Shown piece by piece: positions 1 to 10,382 of a stretch of 64,000 nt of DNA; the first letter of the stretch is position 1; each line of letters starts with the position of its first letter. The position numbers and the translations under genes were made by a program. The notes below the pieces were generated by a model that searched no databases, was not told where the DNA came from, and was given only the letters and a program-made list of their open reading frames with translations. This DNA comes from Cryptomeria japonica (Eukaryota > Streptophyta > Pinopsida > Cupressales > Cupressaceae). The DNA is taken from positions 184,319,572 through 184,383,571 of the forward strand of contig NC_081411.1 of assembly GCF_030272615.1 (NCBI RefSeq). The letters run 5' to 3'.

Positions 1-743
1 CTTAACCTTGCATTTACATGAGGTTACTATTGATAGTAAGTTTTCATTTGAGCACAAAATGGTGTGAAATTCTCCCCTAAGCTTCTGGTTGGCTAAATAA
101 GCATTCTGGTAAAGTTACGTCATAAGATCACATCTAGTTTTGAAGATATTAACTTATCCATTTTGGAGGGCCCAATGAAATGTTTAAATTTGATTTTGAG
201 TAATTTAGAGGCCCCAAAATGCCCTAAAAATTGGGCATAAATGGCATAGCTATTTATGAGGCAATAGAGCACTTCGCGAGCTTTCTGGTGCTTTAAACAG
301 TTCGTCAATCGAACACACAGTTCTCAGGTTATGGCCTCCAGAAGTTTGTACTCCTGAAATAGGAAATATAAAATACATCAAACACATAAATGGGATATAA
401 AAAGGGAGGGACACCTCATAGGGCATCTAGAAGGGAGATAAGGTTGGCTATACCTTATTGGGTGGTTTTAGCCCATGGTTTTGTAATACTATTTGATTGT
501 TTCTGATATTGTATCTCTTATATATGAGGTGCATGACATACAGGTTGTGTAAGAGTCCTATAGTTATTGAGTTACCTCTAAATCTCTAATTAGTGCTACT
601 CCTGTAAAGAGCTTGCTCTACAAGTATATTGTAATTTGTTTTGATTGCTTAATAATATATTGGGTGGCTTTTGGAGTGTGGGGTTTTTCTCCTGAAAGGG
701 TTTTCCCCATGTAAATTACTATGTTATGGTTTGAATGTTATTT
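1..743. other. Gene-free flank left of element 1
   Basis: No ORF with recognisable content. The sequence is moderately AT-rich and unique within the window as far as can be judged by eye. It is the genomic (or older repeat) sequence into which element 1 inserted, ending in the left target-site duplication ATGAG at 744-748. Confidence 0.5.
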
Positions 744-748
744 ATGAG
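744..748. repeat. Target-site duplication of element 1, left copy (ATGAG)
   Basis: ATGAG immediately precedes the TG of the left terminus at 749 and recurs at 9830-9834 immediately after the CA of the right terminus. Five bases is the usual duplication length for Ty3/gypsy elements. Confidence 0.8.
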
Positions 749-884
749 TGTTTATGGTGAAAATGGATAACAGTAATAACAAAATTGAAAGGCTAAATGA
801 ATTCAACCACCAAACCCTAGCCTAACAACAACAAAGATCCACCATAACATATGAAGATTACCTAAGACAATGTAAATAAAACAA
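749..884 (-). repeat. Remnant of the 3' LTR of element 1
   Basis: These 136 bases are nearly identical to 9070-9205, the 3' end of the right-hand LTR, with about one substitution visible. Homology stops abruptly at about 884. The remaining 620 or so bases of LTR, including the expected GGTGTCTACA terminus, are not seen between 885 and 2600. The LTR has therefore been truncated or replaced. Confidence 0.8.
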
Positions 885-1750
885 TGATCATGGAGAGAGT
901 CGGAGGAGATAGGCATCTAGTGGTGGGGTCATGGGTCCTCCACCACCACTAGATAGAGGGGACAGGAGGGATGATCCTGGGGTGGGTCCTTCGGGGGCTC
1001 AGATTCCATTGAGGCCAGGCGGCTCCGAGGGAGGGAGTTCATCATAGCCTTAGAAGGCTCCCTATGTATCAGTATTGTACCATTTTTTTGTATGATGATG
1101 TAGACACCTTTGGGTGATTGTAGCCATATGATTTTGACATCATTGTATCATGACACTTTTGATTATAAATATATGAGATGATTCATCTTTGTGGTAGCTA
1201 TATGCATGTGTACCTATGTGATGAGATGTTCTTATGTGATGCTTATGATATGGATGCAAATATGTATATGATGCAATGCAATATGTTTTTTTGTTCTTTT
1301 ATGTTTTATATGTGTATGCATGATGCAAATGTGAATGTATGTAATGCAGATGAATATGATAATGCAAATGTAAATTGTGCTAACAGGTGTTGTGTGCAGG
1401 ATGTGATGCAATTGTGATATCTATATGTATGTATGAAATTCTTATATGTGGTAATGCAGGTGCAAACTACATGAAATGCAAATATTTTTGGTGTGTCATT
1501 ATACTCAGTCATGTGATAGCAGGCTACGCGGACTCAAGAAGGACAATGGAAGTCAATCAAGAAAGGCGGATGAAAGATGGAAGATATTAATGTGAAAGAG
1601 CTTCTTGTGCGTTATCATCATTGAGCTTTATTATGGCAAGTAGGTTATGACAATTGAGGCATATGTTTGACCCAAAAAGTCATTGTACCTATTTGCATGG
1701 AGATAAGACAGTCGCAAACAAAAAATGCCCCATTTCACACTAGACTCACA
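885..1750. other. Unexplained segment replacing most of the 3' LTR of element 1
   Basis: No convincing coding region. It contains a perfect 11-bp inverted repeat (916-926 and 943-953, arm TCTAGTGGTGG, 16-base loop) in a G-rich stretch, then a low-complexity ATG/TGCA-rich stretch (about 1170-1460). A plus-strand TGTAGACACC at 1092 matches the first ten bases of this LTR family, but the following sequence does not match, so it is not called as an LTR. It may be a piece of another retroelement. Confidence 0.35.
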
Positions 1751-1950
1751 ATGTCCTCATATCCTTGGACAAGTCATAGCATTACTAAAAGACAATCCAT
1801 AGACAACAAATACAAATAGGTGATGATACCCCATCCTCGCTTTTCTAGTGAAAGACATCCTGGAGATAGAATCTCTAGTCAGAGACATCCTGAAAAAGCT
1901 AAAAGACATGTCACCTAAAGATAAAATCAAAAGAAAACCAAGACTCGACA
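1750..1950 (-). repeat. Element 3'-UTR module shared with 10383-10580 (inverted)
   Basis: Read on the minus strand, this stretch matches the plus strand at about 10383-10580, including a shared GACTAGAGATT and the stretch encoding an AGAAAAGCGAGGATGGGG-like string. In the second copy the module lies upstream of a polypurine tract and LTR, which identifies it as 3' untranslated sequence of this gypsy family. Confidence 0.6.
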
Positions 1951-2749
1951 CCAACATCCATTATAGTCCTCAAGTTTAGTGTCTCTTGTCACTTGTATAA
2001 GTCTTATTTGATTGTGGTCACAATGTTTACTTTTACAAAAATGATAGATAGCACTGAACCATATGTTGTCTGAATCTGTTGAAAGATTTGATTTTGTTGA
2101 AGCTCATTGTTGTTGTTGTGTCTCATCTGAAACTGACTGAATCCATGAAACTGATACTTTATTGCGAAGAAGATGAGACCTTATTGCAGACTGGCGATGC
2201 AAATGTTGCTTTATTGCGGATTGTGCGCGGATAGACTGAAGGAAGCTGGAAGAAACTGTACTCCTCGAAACATGTGATGCTCTCAATTCCACACCCATCA
2301 CTAGACGTAGGATTTGCCTTAGCCACAGATAGGATCTGATTTATTATGGATGGAAAGGGAGGTTTATTATGAATGGCTAACCAGTCTTAGGTAGATAAAT
2401 AACAAGCCATGATGGGAATGGGTAAATTTATTACGAATGAATAGGTTGTGAGTGTGTGCAAAGCGAAGGATGAAAGTGAATCCTGAAGAAGGGAGGAGCA
2501 ATGTCTCTACACATGGCACTGGTGATCTAGTTTTCACCATGGTACTTGCCCAGGGCGCCACTGAAGTGGTTTTCACCGTTGGATGAAATTATTTCTCTTT
2601 ACTTTTTTTGATTTTTCAATTTTTTTTGTGTCACAAGGTACCTGTTTGCTAGGTTTTCACCAAGTAACGATTTTTTTTGTTTTATAATTTTTTTGTATTT
2701 TTGAATTTTTTTATTTTTTTGTATTTTTGAATTAGGATACTTTGAAGAG
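1951..2749 (-). other. Untranslated 3' region of element 1
   Basis: Lies between the end of the integrase tail and the 3'-UTR module, with no recognisable ORF. The stretch near 2540-2610 (a cc(c/a)agggcgccac-like block followed by ttcaccgttggatg) resembles 32521-32580 just past the pol stop of element 2, so it is conserved untranslated sequence of the family. Confidence 0.5.
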
Positions 2750-3334
2750 CTATGTGTAGAACCTGCGAAGGTGCATGTTGTTGATAGGATCCTCCAAAGG
2801 TTCACCTTCTCTAGTTGAGAGCTGATATGCCCTGGATTCATAGGTTGTTGTAATGATGTAAGGACCAAGCCAATTTGGTTCGAACTTTCCCTTCTTCTCT
2901 CTGTCTTGCTGATTCTTGGGGTTTTCTCTAAGAACCAAGTCACCGACCATAAATGTTCGAGGCTTGACCTTGTGATTGCAGCTGCTTTGTTCCTTGACTG
3001 AATGATGTGTAGCTTGAGTGACTGTCTTCGTTGATGAAGGAACTAAGATAGAATTACTAGTGTGTGGACTACACAGGCCTGTATGCGTGTCACCTAAAGA
3101 AGTCTGGGCATCCTTGATAACAAAGTCCTTCGAGGAAGATCCATTAAAGGTCCATGATGTATCACTAGAAGGGAATGGATGTGTGGAACAAGTGGATGAG
3201 GGATGAAGGCTTATGATTGTGAAAAGAAGTGAAAGTAGGATGACATTATGGAGACTTAGGATCAACAAGTGTTCTTTTTTACTTGAAATTGTAGAACTTT
3301 TGCCCCCGATTATTTTGATATTAGGGGAGATCAA
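2750..3334 (-). pseudogene. Integrase C-terminal (GPY/F) tail fused to an unrelated N-terminal stretch, element 1
   Basis: A 194-codon open frame. Its last 77 or so residues match the integrase C-terminus of element 2, including VGDLVLRENP, the NWLGPY module and the terminal RFYT before the stop. Integrase tails bind DNA and help target integration in this superfamily. The upstream half is not integrase: it is serine/threonine-rich with a strongly hydrophobic run at about residues 22-44. The HHCC and DDE core are missing, so this is what remains after an internal deletion of pol. The start codon is not supported by any family comparison; only the C-terminal part is secure. Confidence 0.7.
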
Positions 3335-3551
3335 ACTCTTGCTCTTTTTCTTTCATAGGATTTTTATCCTTGACTTTGATTTTTGCAGAGTCCAATAGAT
3401 TTTGATTTTGATTTGGACTAAAGAACTTCTCTTTATTTTTGACTTTTACATTTTTCTGTTCATAGCTTGATTTGTGATCCCCAATGAGTAAGGGCTTTTG
3501 TAATTCTCGTTGATCCAAGTCTGGAAGTGGAGTGGAAATGGAAGTAGTGGA
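3335..3551 (-). other. Deletion-junction region in element 1
   Basis: Between the protease-linker frame and the integrase-tail frame. Short lysine-rich frames are visible, but nothing matches the RT, RNase H or integrase core of element 2. The pol deletion breakpoint should lie somewhere in about 2985-3700; it cannot be placed exactly by eye. Confidence 0.4.
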
Positions 3552-4902
3552 TTATATGGTAAGGCTATATGATTTCTCAAGAGGGTTGGCGATATGCTCA
3601 ATAGATTCTTTGTTGGATCCACTAGAATTGCATTCAGACTTAGTAGCCACAACACTAGGTGGTTCACACCCAATTCCTTGCAAATTGTTTATAGATTGTT
3701 CCTGTCGACTGAATATCTTTGGAGATAGTGGGAGTTGATCAACATGAAAGATATACTCACCACATCCCATGTCTTTAATCTTGAAATTTTCTTTGATCTC
3801 TGCTTGTTTTGATGTAGAAGCTTTCAATGATTCTGGATCCACATATGCTGATGAAGGAATAGCCTCTCGATTAGCTGGAATTGTTATTTCTGATTTAGGT
3901 CGCAGATTATGGCAATATATGAATGGGTTAGGATCAGCTTTGATGGTCACTTCAACTCCATTGTGCGGAAACTTGATACATCGATGATATGTAGATGGTA
4001 CTGCGCTCATCTCATGAATCCATGGGCGTCCCAAGAGTATGTTGTATGTGAGATCTAGATCAAGGACTTGACAAACCACATCCTTTGTAACCGGTCCAAC
4101 TCTGAGAGGTAAGGTGACTACCTTTGGATGAACGCTCTTCATCATCATATGCTTTGATGGTAATTTTGTTTGTAGAATTCACAGCTTTATCAAAATATCC
4201 CAATTGTTTAACTGTGCTCAACGTACAAATATTCAGACCTGCTCCTCCATCTATCAGGACTCGTTTGATTTTATGTTTGTGTATGAAGGCTTCAATGTGT
4301 AAAGGTGCATTATGTGGCTGACTTACGGAGGCGTCATCGGCTTCTGTGAATGTAAGGGAATGTGGAATGGAAAGGTATCCCACCATGGCTTGAAACCGGT
4401 CCACATTTAGATCAGTAGGGACAGAAGTGTCTCTCAAAGTTTTGTCAAGAATGGATTTATGTGCGGGGGATATGCGTAGGAGCTCAAGAATGGAGATAAG
4501 CGTGGGTGTCTTCCCTAACTGTTCCACAAGGTCGTACTCAAGCTTAGTTGATGAGGAAGCAGTGTTCTTGGTTGGAGAACCTTGCAAAGTAATTTTACTT
4601 CGATGGGTTGTAACATGACATTCAGAAGTAGGTTCGGAAGAAGATCCAACACCTTTTAGGACAATCTTGGGTCTCTGAGTAGGATTCTCAAGGTTTTTGT
4701 CCTTGATGATAATAGTAGAGACATAAATTGTCCATCGAGATGTGATTGATGGTTGAATCATAGTTGTAAGGTGCTCTAGTATAGTTGGTTTGATCCTCTG
4801 TGGCTTTAGCTTTTCCTTTGTCATGTTTTGGGAATGGTTCCTTAAACATCTCGAGTTCTTGATTGGATGAGTGCCCTTCAATCTCAATGTCACCTCTATC
4901 AA
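3552..4902 (-). pseudogene. Retropepsin-like protease region, element 1 (frameshifted)
   Basis: Two overlapping minus-strand frames (4060-4902, then 3552-4148) together cover the protease. The first holds VLIDGGAGLNICTL, aligned with LIDNGAGLNICTL of element 2, at the position of the catalytic aspartate loop. The second begins just after a frameshift near 4120 and holds LLGRPWIH, the second conserved retropepsin strand. This protease would process Gag-Pol. The catalytic loop reads D-G-G-A rather than the usual D-S/T-G, and element 2 has D-N-G-A, so the variation may be lineage-specific. Downstream the frame runs into a low-complexity linker before the pol deletion. Clearly inactive through frameshift. 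Confidence 0.75.
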
Positions 4903-6820
4903 TGAGATCTTGTACGATGTTCTTCAGTCGATGACAATTTCCTGTCTTATGACCCTTGCTCTTATGAAATTCACAATATTCATCATCATTCCACCAATTT
5001 GGTTTAACCTTTGGTTCATATGGAGGAAAATCTGGAACCGTGATTACCTTGTTCGCCACTAGCTTTTTGAAGACTGACTCAAGTGGTTCTCCTAGTGGAG
5101 TGTACTTCCTTCGTGATCTGGAAGTTGTTTGAGTATTCACTTGATTGTTTGTAGAACTTGTTCCTGAAAAGATGAATTTGGGTCGCACTATATTGGCATC
5201 AACAACACCATCATTGACTGTGTTCTTGTTTTTATTCCAAAATCTTGGCTTGTCTTTTCCTTTAAAGTCATCTTTGTTTTCCTTGAATATCTTAATGGCT
5301 CCTTGCTCAATTAGGACCTTTTCTATTGCTAAGCCTTTTTCAATGACGTCCTTGAAGGTAGACAAACAAGCTTTCCTTAAGTCATAGCCAATGTCTTTGT
5401 TAACACTCTGGGTGAACATTTCTACCATTTGTTTTTGTGGAATTTCACAAGAGCATCTGCTGGCTAGATTTCTCCATCTTTGTAAAAATGATGCAAAAGA
5501 CTCTCCCTCTTTTTGCTTGGTGTTGCACAAAGTAGTGATTGATATGTCTATCTCTATATTGTAGGAGAAATGTTGAATAAATGCCTCTGCTAAGTCACCC
5601 CATGACTTGATACCAGGTGGGAGTTGGGAGAACCATTCCATAGCTTGATCACCTAGGCTTTGTGGGAATAATCTCATCAAATATGTCTCTTCTACTGCTA
5701 CTTCAATGCAAGCTATGAAAAACTATCTTATGTGTGCCTTAGGATCCCCTTTTCCTCTATACTTATCAAATTTAGGTGTCACAAAGTGTGTAGGAAAAGG
5801 AGGCATTGGAATGCTCTTGTCGAATGGATAAGGACATATGTCTCTCATTGTGTACGTTGGCTTTGGTGTATTTATGTCCTCCATTTTCTTTTGTAAGTCC
5901 CTAATTTGTTGCTCCAAATTGCTCTTAGGTGGAGATCGACTTCTTGGACCATACCCTATACTTGAGGCACCCATTGGAGGAGGAGCATGTTGCATATATG
6001 GATGATATTGATCATACACATGTTCATATGGAGGAGGTCTATAGTGATGTTGCATATATGGACCACATGGTCTAGATTCATGTTGAGGAACGAAATATCT
6101 ATTTTGTCCATGTATACCATACTCTACAGGCATGTCATGTTCTAATGTGTTACCCCAAAATTTGACATGGGGTTTCCTTGTGTCCAAATTTTGAGCATGC
6201 CTTTGAATATCCAATTGCTTTGGTGATTGATCCTTAGCATTGGTATGTGATTGAGCATATCTTTCTACATAAGACTTCCATAATGGTCTACGAAGGTGAG
6301 TATCATATGCTTGACCATGTGTATGTGGGACCTCTGGTTTTTGAAACAAAGATGATGGTGATTCAGGCACAAGATGTGGTCCTCTATTTCCTCCACTATT
6401 AGGCCTCCTTTGATCCATGTTGGAGTGAGTTTTTTGCAAAGGTCGATTTTCCATTATTTGAGACGTGTCAAAATCATGAGGTATCTTGGCTCCACTTTGT
6501 GCCATCATTTGTAAGAAGTATTGTCTATCTCTCCTCATTATTTCCTCAATCAATCGATTGAAGTGGGGGTCCATAATGGATTCTTCCACATCTGCTGAAT
6601 GTACTGAAAAGTTGTCCATATTGTCATTGTGTGTATCATTGTTGTTTGTAGAGCCCATGTTCTCAACATTTGGAATGTTTCTAGAGACATCCATGTCAGG
6701 TAATGTAGTGTGATCAGAATTGGAAAAGATATCATTGTCATACTCATAGACACTCATGTTTGCGGACTCTTGAGCCTCTTTAGTTTCTCTCCTAGATTTT
6801 TGAAGACGGGTTTCAACCAT
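4688..6820 (-). pseudogene. gag, element 1 (one nonsense codon, one frameshift)
   Basis: The start is chosen at the ATG reading MVETRLQKSRRE (6818-6820), with a charged N-terminus followed by a Gln/His/Pro-rich linker. A single in-frame stop at 5723-5725 separates the N-terminal half from the capsid (Retrotrans_gag) half, which resumes in the same frame with YLMRLFPQSLG. A zinc-knuckle-like CEFHKSKGHKTGNC follows, in a CX2HX4HX4C arrangement typical of Tat-lineage Gag. The frame shifts at about 4740, after which the protease-proximal part continues in another frame. Collinear with gag of element 2 (38045-39958) along most of its length. Gag would form the virus-like particle; this copy cannot. 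Confidence 0.8.
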
Positions 6821-7311
6821 GAACTAGGTATTAACCAAGATGTGTGAGACTAGATGAAAACAGAAAAGGTATGGAAGACCAAGAGTTGGATGGAATGTAA
6901 ATGAATCTGAGGTGTACTTACAATGTGCAAAGTGTAAGAACAAGTATGTGTGTAGTAGAGTAGGTGTGGCTTCCAAAGAGAGGATAGTTTTTCTTGATGA
7001 GGTAAGTTGACCTTGACTCTAAGTAAGACCAAATGAGACCCAAAGGTAAGAAACCTTGATGAGGGACCACTTAGCAAAGTATTGTTGTATGTAGTGTGTT
7101 GACAAAGTATAGTGAGGACAAGCAAGTGACCTTTTGACTCAAGTTTAAAAAATTGTAAATGTAAAGTGAGATATGAAGCAATGATGGACTATGTGAGACC
7201 CAAAGCCAAGTTGAATGCTAAATGAAACCTGGAGAAACAACCTAGGAAGCTCAAGAATTCTGAAATTGAATGTGTTTGTTTGCTGGATTGTAAATTTTTT
7301 TTGCAATTCTG

Positions 7312-7505
7312 AATATAGATGCGCTTGTATACTTCATAGACGCGGTTTCCTGACACAAATGTGGTTCTATTCAACACAGACGCACTTCTGAGATTTTTGT
7401 GAAATGCACTGTTGATTCTGGGAACACAGACGCGATTTTGCCCTTCACAGACGTGGTTATCCAGCACAAACGCTATTATGACAGACACAGACGCGTTTCT
7501 ACAAA
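7312..7505. repeat. Degenerate CACAGACGCG-type repeat cluster, gag-proximal
   Basis: About eight occurrences of a 10-16-base core of the form (c/t)a(c/t)a(g/a)a(c/t)g(c/t)g(g/a)tt, separated by irregular 10-40-base spacers. Examples are near 7337, 7374, 7423, 7447 and 7486. They are all in the same orientation on the plus strand. Confidence 0.65.
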
Positions 7506-8727
7506 ATTTGTGCATTTTTTTCCAATCTGTGAAGTCATTTTGTTGTGATCAAATCTGATTGTTTGACTGTTTTTCGTGACAAAAGGACACAGTGGTGATG
7601 AAGACCCAATGTTTGTAAGTGTCTAGACTCAAAATAATTTGAAAAAAAAAAAAAAAGTGTGTTGTTTGATGTAAAAATGTTTTGCATACACTTGAAGACA
7701 CAAAAGACACAATGTTTTGCTGTTTGGTCTTGAATGTTCTGAATGTTTAAAATAAGTCAAGCACAATTCTTATGGCTGGCCAAGACAATAGTTGTTGATT
7801 CCACATGGGGTTTTACCTCCGAGGCTATGCTATTCAGAGAGGATACTTAGATGCTTGACCTCACTGGCTCCACCCTTGGCACTCACTTCTTGGGTCAGCC
7901 AAGAATCAGTCCCCACGAAAACTACCTGTGGCAAACTTTGTATCTCTACTAAGAACCGTATGTGTGTGGGCCGCTACCAGAGGTCCGATCTCCTGCCCCA
8001 ACAACTAGAAGGATTTGGGCTTCTAAAACAAAAAGGTGCTAGTAAGGGCATCCGCTCGTGTGGCCATACATGCGGCACTTTTAGCTCTGTAAATACAGAA
8101 GGCTCCCAGCCGGTAGGGGTTACGCCCTACAACTGATCAAATAAATTTGATCAAACGGGTTTATGGGGAGACAGTGTCGATATGAACTAATCAACACACG
8201 TTATCCATAGTTTTCACCATGAATACATTTTTTTATAGTGGTTCAGAAGAGGTGGGTTTTCCTCGCTACCACTTGGGTCGTTCTCTTCTCACTAGTAGTC
8301 CTAATGACCACACGAGAAGACAGACCCTCTAAAGATTAAACAAAAAGAGCCTATTGCTCAAGACACAAAAGACAATGATTCAATTTTAGTGCACCAATTG
8401 AAGTGTTTTCTAGTCTATGAAAACAAGGCACACAATAAAAATCCAAAAACTCTTACCAAGGACCTGCAACAAAAGGTTGTTAGTAGGTTGGATTGTTTCA
8501 AATGATCACCCCTTCCTGCAAACACATAAGTTAGGTAAATTTTAAACCCAGAAGACTTTGTGAAAATAGGGGCCTTCAACCAAACGTTTTGCTTTCAAGA
8601 CAAGCTGCACCAATTTCGTTAGCTAGATCTGAAAATGTTAGCTCAAAATAGACCAGATCTAAAACCCTAAATGCAAAACTTGAAATTGAATGAATAAACT
8701 TCAAAATTTGAAATTGATGAACACAGA

Positions 8728-8960
8728 CGTGGTTACCCTCAACACAGATGTGGTTCTATGAGGCACAGACGCAGCTCGAAATCACAGACGTGGCTGGTTA
8801 ACACAAACACGGCTTAAACCACCACAGACGCGACTTTAGGACATAAACGCAATTTCCAAAACCTGCAAAACAAAATATTGCTAATAACACAAACGCGATT
8901 TCAGTTGTCGCAGACGCACCAGAAAATAAAAAACGCGATCCGAAAGTACGCAAACGCGAA
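8728..8960. repeat. Degenerate CACAGACGCG-type repeat cluster, LTR-proximal
   Basis: About eleven further copies of the same core (such as cacagacgtgg, cacagacgcga, cacaaacgcga) at roughly 15-25-base intervals, in the same orientation as the cluster at 7312-7505 and about 1.2 kb from it. Confidence 0.65.
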
Positions 8961-9069
8961 AATACCAAAATGCTGTCAAAAATGTCAGATCCGCAACTTC
9001 AGAAACACAAAATCTGCAACAAGAAGGTTAAATACAAAAGGGACAAGAGTCCCACAGGACATGCCAAAA

Positions 9070-9829
9070 TGTTTATGGTGAAAATGGATAACAATAATAA
9101 CAAAATTGAAAGGCTAAATGAATTCAACCACCAAACCCTAGCCTAACAACAACAAAGATCCACCATAACATATGAAGATTACCTAAGACAATGTAAATAA
9201 AACAAAATCACCAAGATTATGCCATCACATGTCCAATAGGGTTTTGATCTCCATTCTTCCTATCTGCATTGATCTTGCTTGATATATTTGCTCTCAGATT
9301 TTATGTGCACAAGAGCTCAACAAAGAACGAAATGTGGTTGCAAGTAGGATCGTAGTGTAGTCAATTGATCAAGTAGTTAGGGTTTGATAATGAAGGAAGC
9401 ATCTCCTTATATAGAAGACACTATAAGAAATGGAGGGATAAGATTGAGAGGTGTAAAAGGAGGTCGACTATGATTAGAGGGTAGGTAGAAGAAATAATAA
9501 AATAATGAAAGGGGTAGGTAGTGTAGAAATTAAGAGATGAATGACATGTGTCATGTGTAGAAAAGGCTAATGAATTAATTAAATAAATAGAGATTTATTT
9601 AATTAATAGAGGAAATGGGATAATTAAATAAATAAATATTTATTTAATTTAGGAAAAGGATAATTTAAATAAATAAATGTATTTATTTAAATAAGAAATA
9701 AGGCTAGAAGAGGATAAATGAATTAATTAAATAAATAAAGATTTATTTAATTAATAGAAGAATTAGGCTTAGATAATTGAATAAATAAAATATTTATTTA
9801 ATTGAACAGGACAATTTTAGGTGTCTACA
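9070..9829 (-). repeat. 5' LTR of element 1 (760 bp)
   Basis: On the minus strand it starts TGTAGACACCTAAAATTGTCC and ends CACCATAAACA. The U3 part is built of alternating AATTAAATAAATA-type AT blocks. A TATATAAGG (about 9407-9415, minus strand) is a reasonable TATA box. The same LTR family starts again at 11372 on the plus strand, and its 3' end recurs at 749-884. Confidence 0.85.
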
Positions 9830-9834
9830 ATGAG
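9830..9834. repeat. Target-site duplication of element 1, right copy (ATGAG)
   Basis: Right partner of the ATGAG at 744-748. It abuts the terminal GTGTCTACA of the LTR that ends at 9829. Confidence 0.8.
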
Positions 9835-10382
9835 TATTTCTATTTTTTGTAACTATTGTGATGATTTGTAAATTTTTTTGCATTACCCTCCTCTCAAGGT
9901 TAGTGTAGGAAGTTGTTCCACTACTTAACTTCCTTACATATATTATTATATGTGATCCTTGTGCTTGGATTAACATGTTATCCTATTGTGGGATAGTCAT
10001 TGCACATCACATAAGACTTCACCATCATTCACTTATATCCATTTCTATAAAAATCACTTTTGCCTTGCTAGACACTAGGCACAAACATTGAAAAAATCAT
10101 AAAATGTCCTTAAAAAATCATAAAAATCATAAAAAGTCCTTAAAAAATTAAAACATTTATACAACTCTGAAAATCCTAAAAATCCAAAAACATGTAATAA
10201 ACATTAAAGAGACACAAACACTTCAGATGAGCATGCAGCTTTGAACTTCAATGAAATCATGTTGTGACGAGATTACGATTGAGCAGACATAATAACACAT
10301 TATTAATATATCTAATTAGCATGATAACTGAATGAGAATCACTGTGGTATAAAACATATTGTCTATTTGTTTGATTATGTCT
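9835..10382. other. Gene-free spacer
   Basis: AT-rich with short direct repeats of an AAAAATCATAAAA(a/t)GTCCTTA unit near 10095-10150. No coding or RNA gene was recognised. Confidence 0.5.

Larger units (their letters stand above)
6821..9069 (-). other. Long untranslated leader of element 1
   Basis: About 2.25 kb between the 5' LTR and gag with no credible ORF. Two clusters of a degenerate CACAGACGCG-like motif occupy it (about 7312-7505 and 8728-8960), with a more GC-rich block at 7780-8140. Long leaders before gag are common in Tat-type elements. The tRNA priming the bases next to the LTR (about 9050-9069, ending TGCCAAAA on the plus strand) was not identified. Confidence 0.6.
749..9829 (-). 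mobile_element. Element 1: Ty3/gypsy (Tat-like) insertion with internal pol deletion
   Basis: A minus-strand LTR retrotransposon about 9.1 kb long. The outer ends are TG...CA and are flanked by the same 5 bases, ATGAG (744-748 and 9830-9834), the usual gypsy target duplication. The right LTR is complete (9070-9829); the left one survives only as the 136 bases at 749-884. Order on the minus strand is 5' LTR, a leader of about 2.2 kb, gag, protease, then directly the GPY/F tail of integrase. The reverse transcriptase, RNase H and integrase core found in element 2 are absent. Gag carries a nonsense codon and gag/protease two frameshifts, so it is dead as a protein source. Seen: ends, target duplication, domain order. 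Inferred: it moved with proteins from relatives. Confidence 0.85.

Noticed and set aside
1092-1101. Plus-strand TGTAGACACC as another LTR start
   Set aside because: Only ten bases match; the following sequence diverges and no polypurine tract precedes it.
7792-8136. 114-codon plus-strand frame in the leader of element 1
   Set aside because: Antisense to the retroelement, no recognisable motif, and located in a GC-richer non-coding block.
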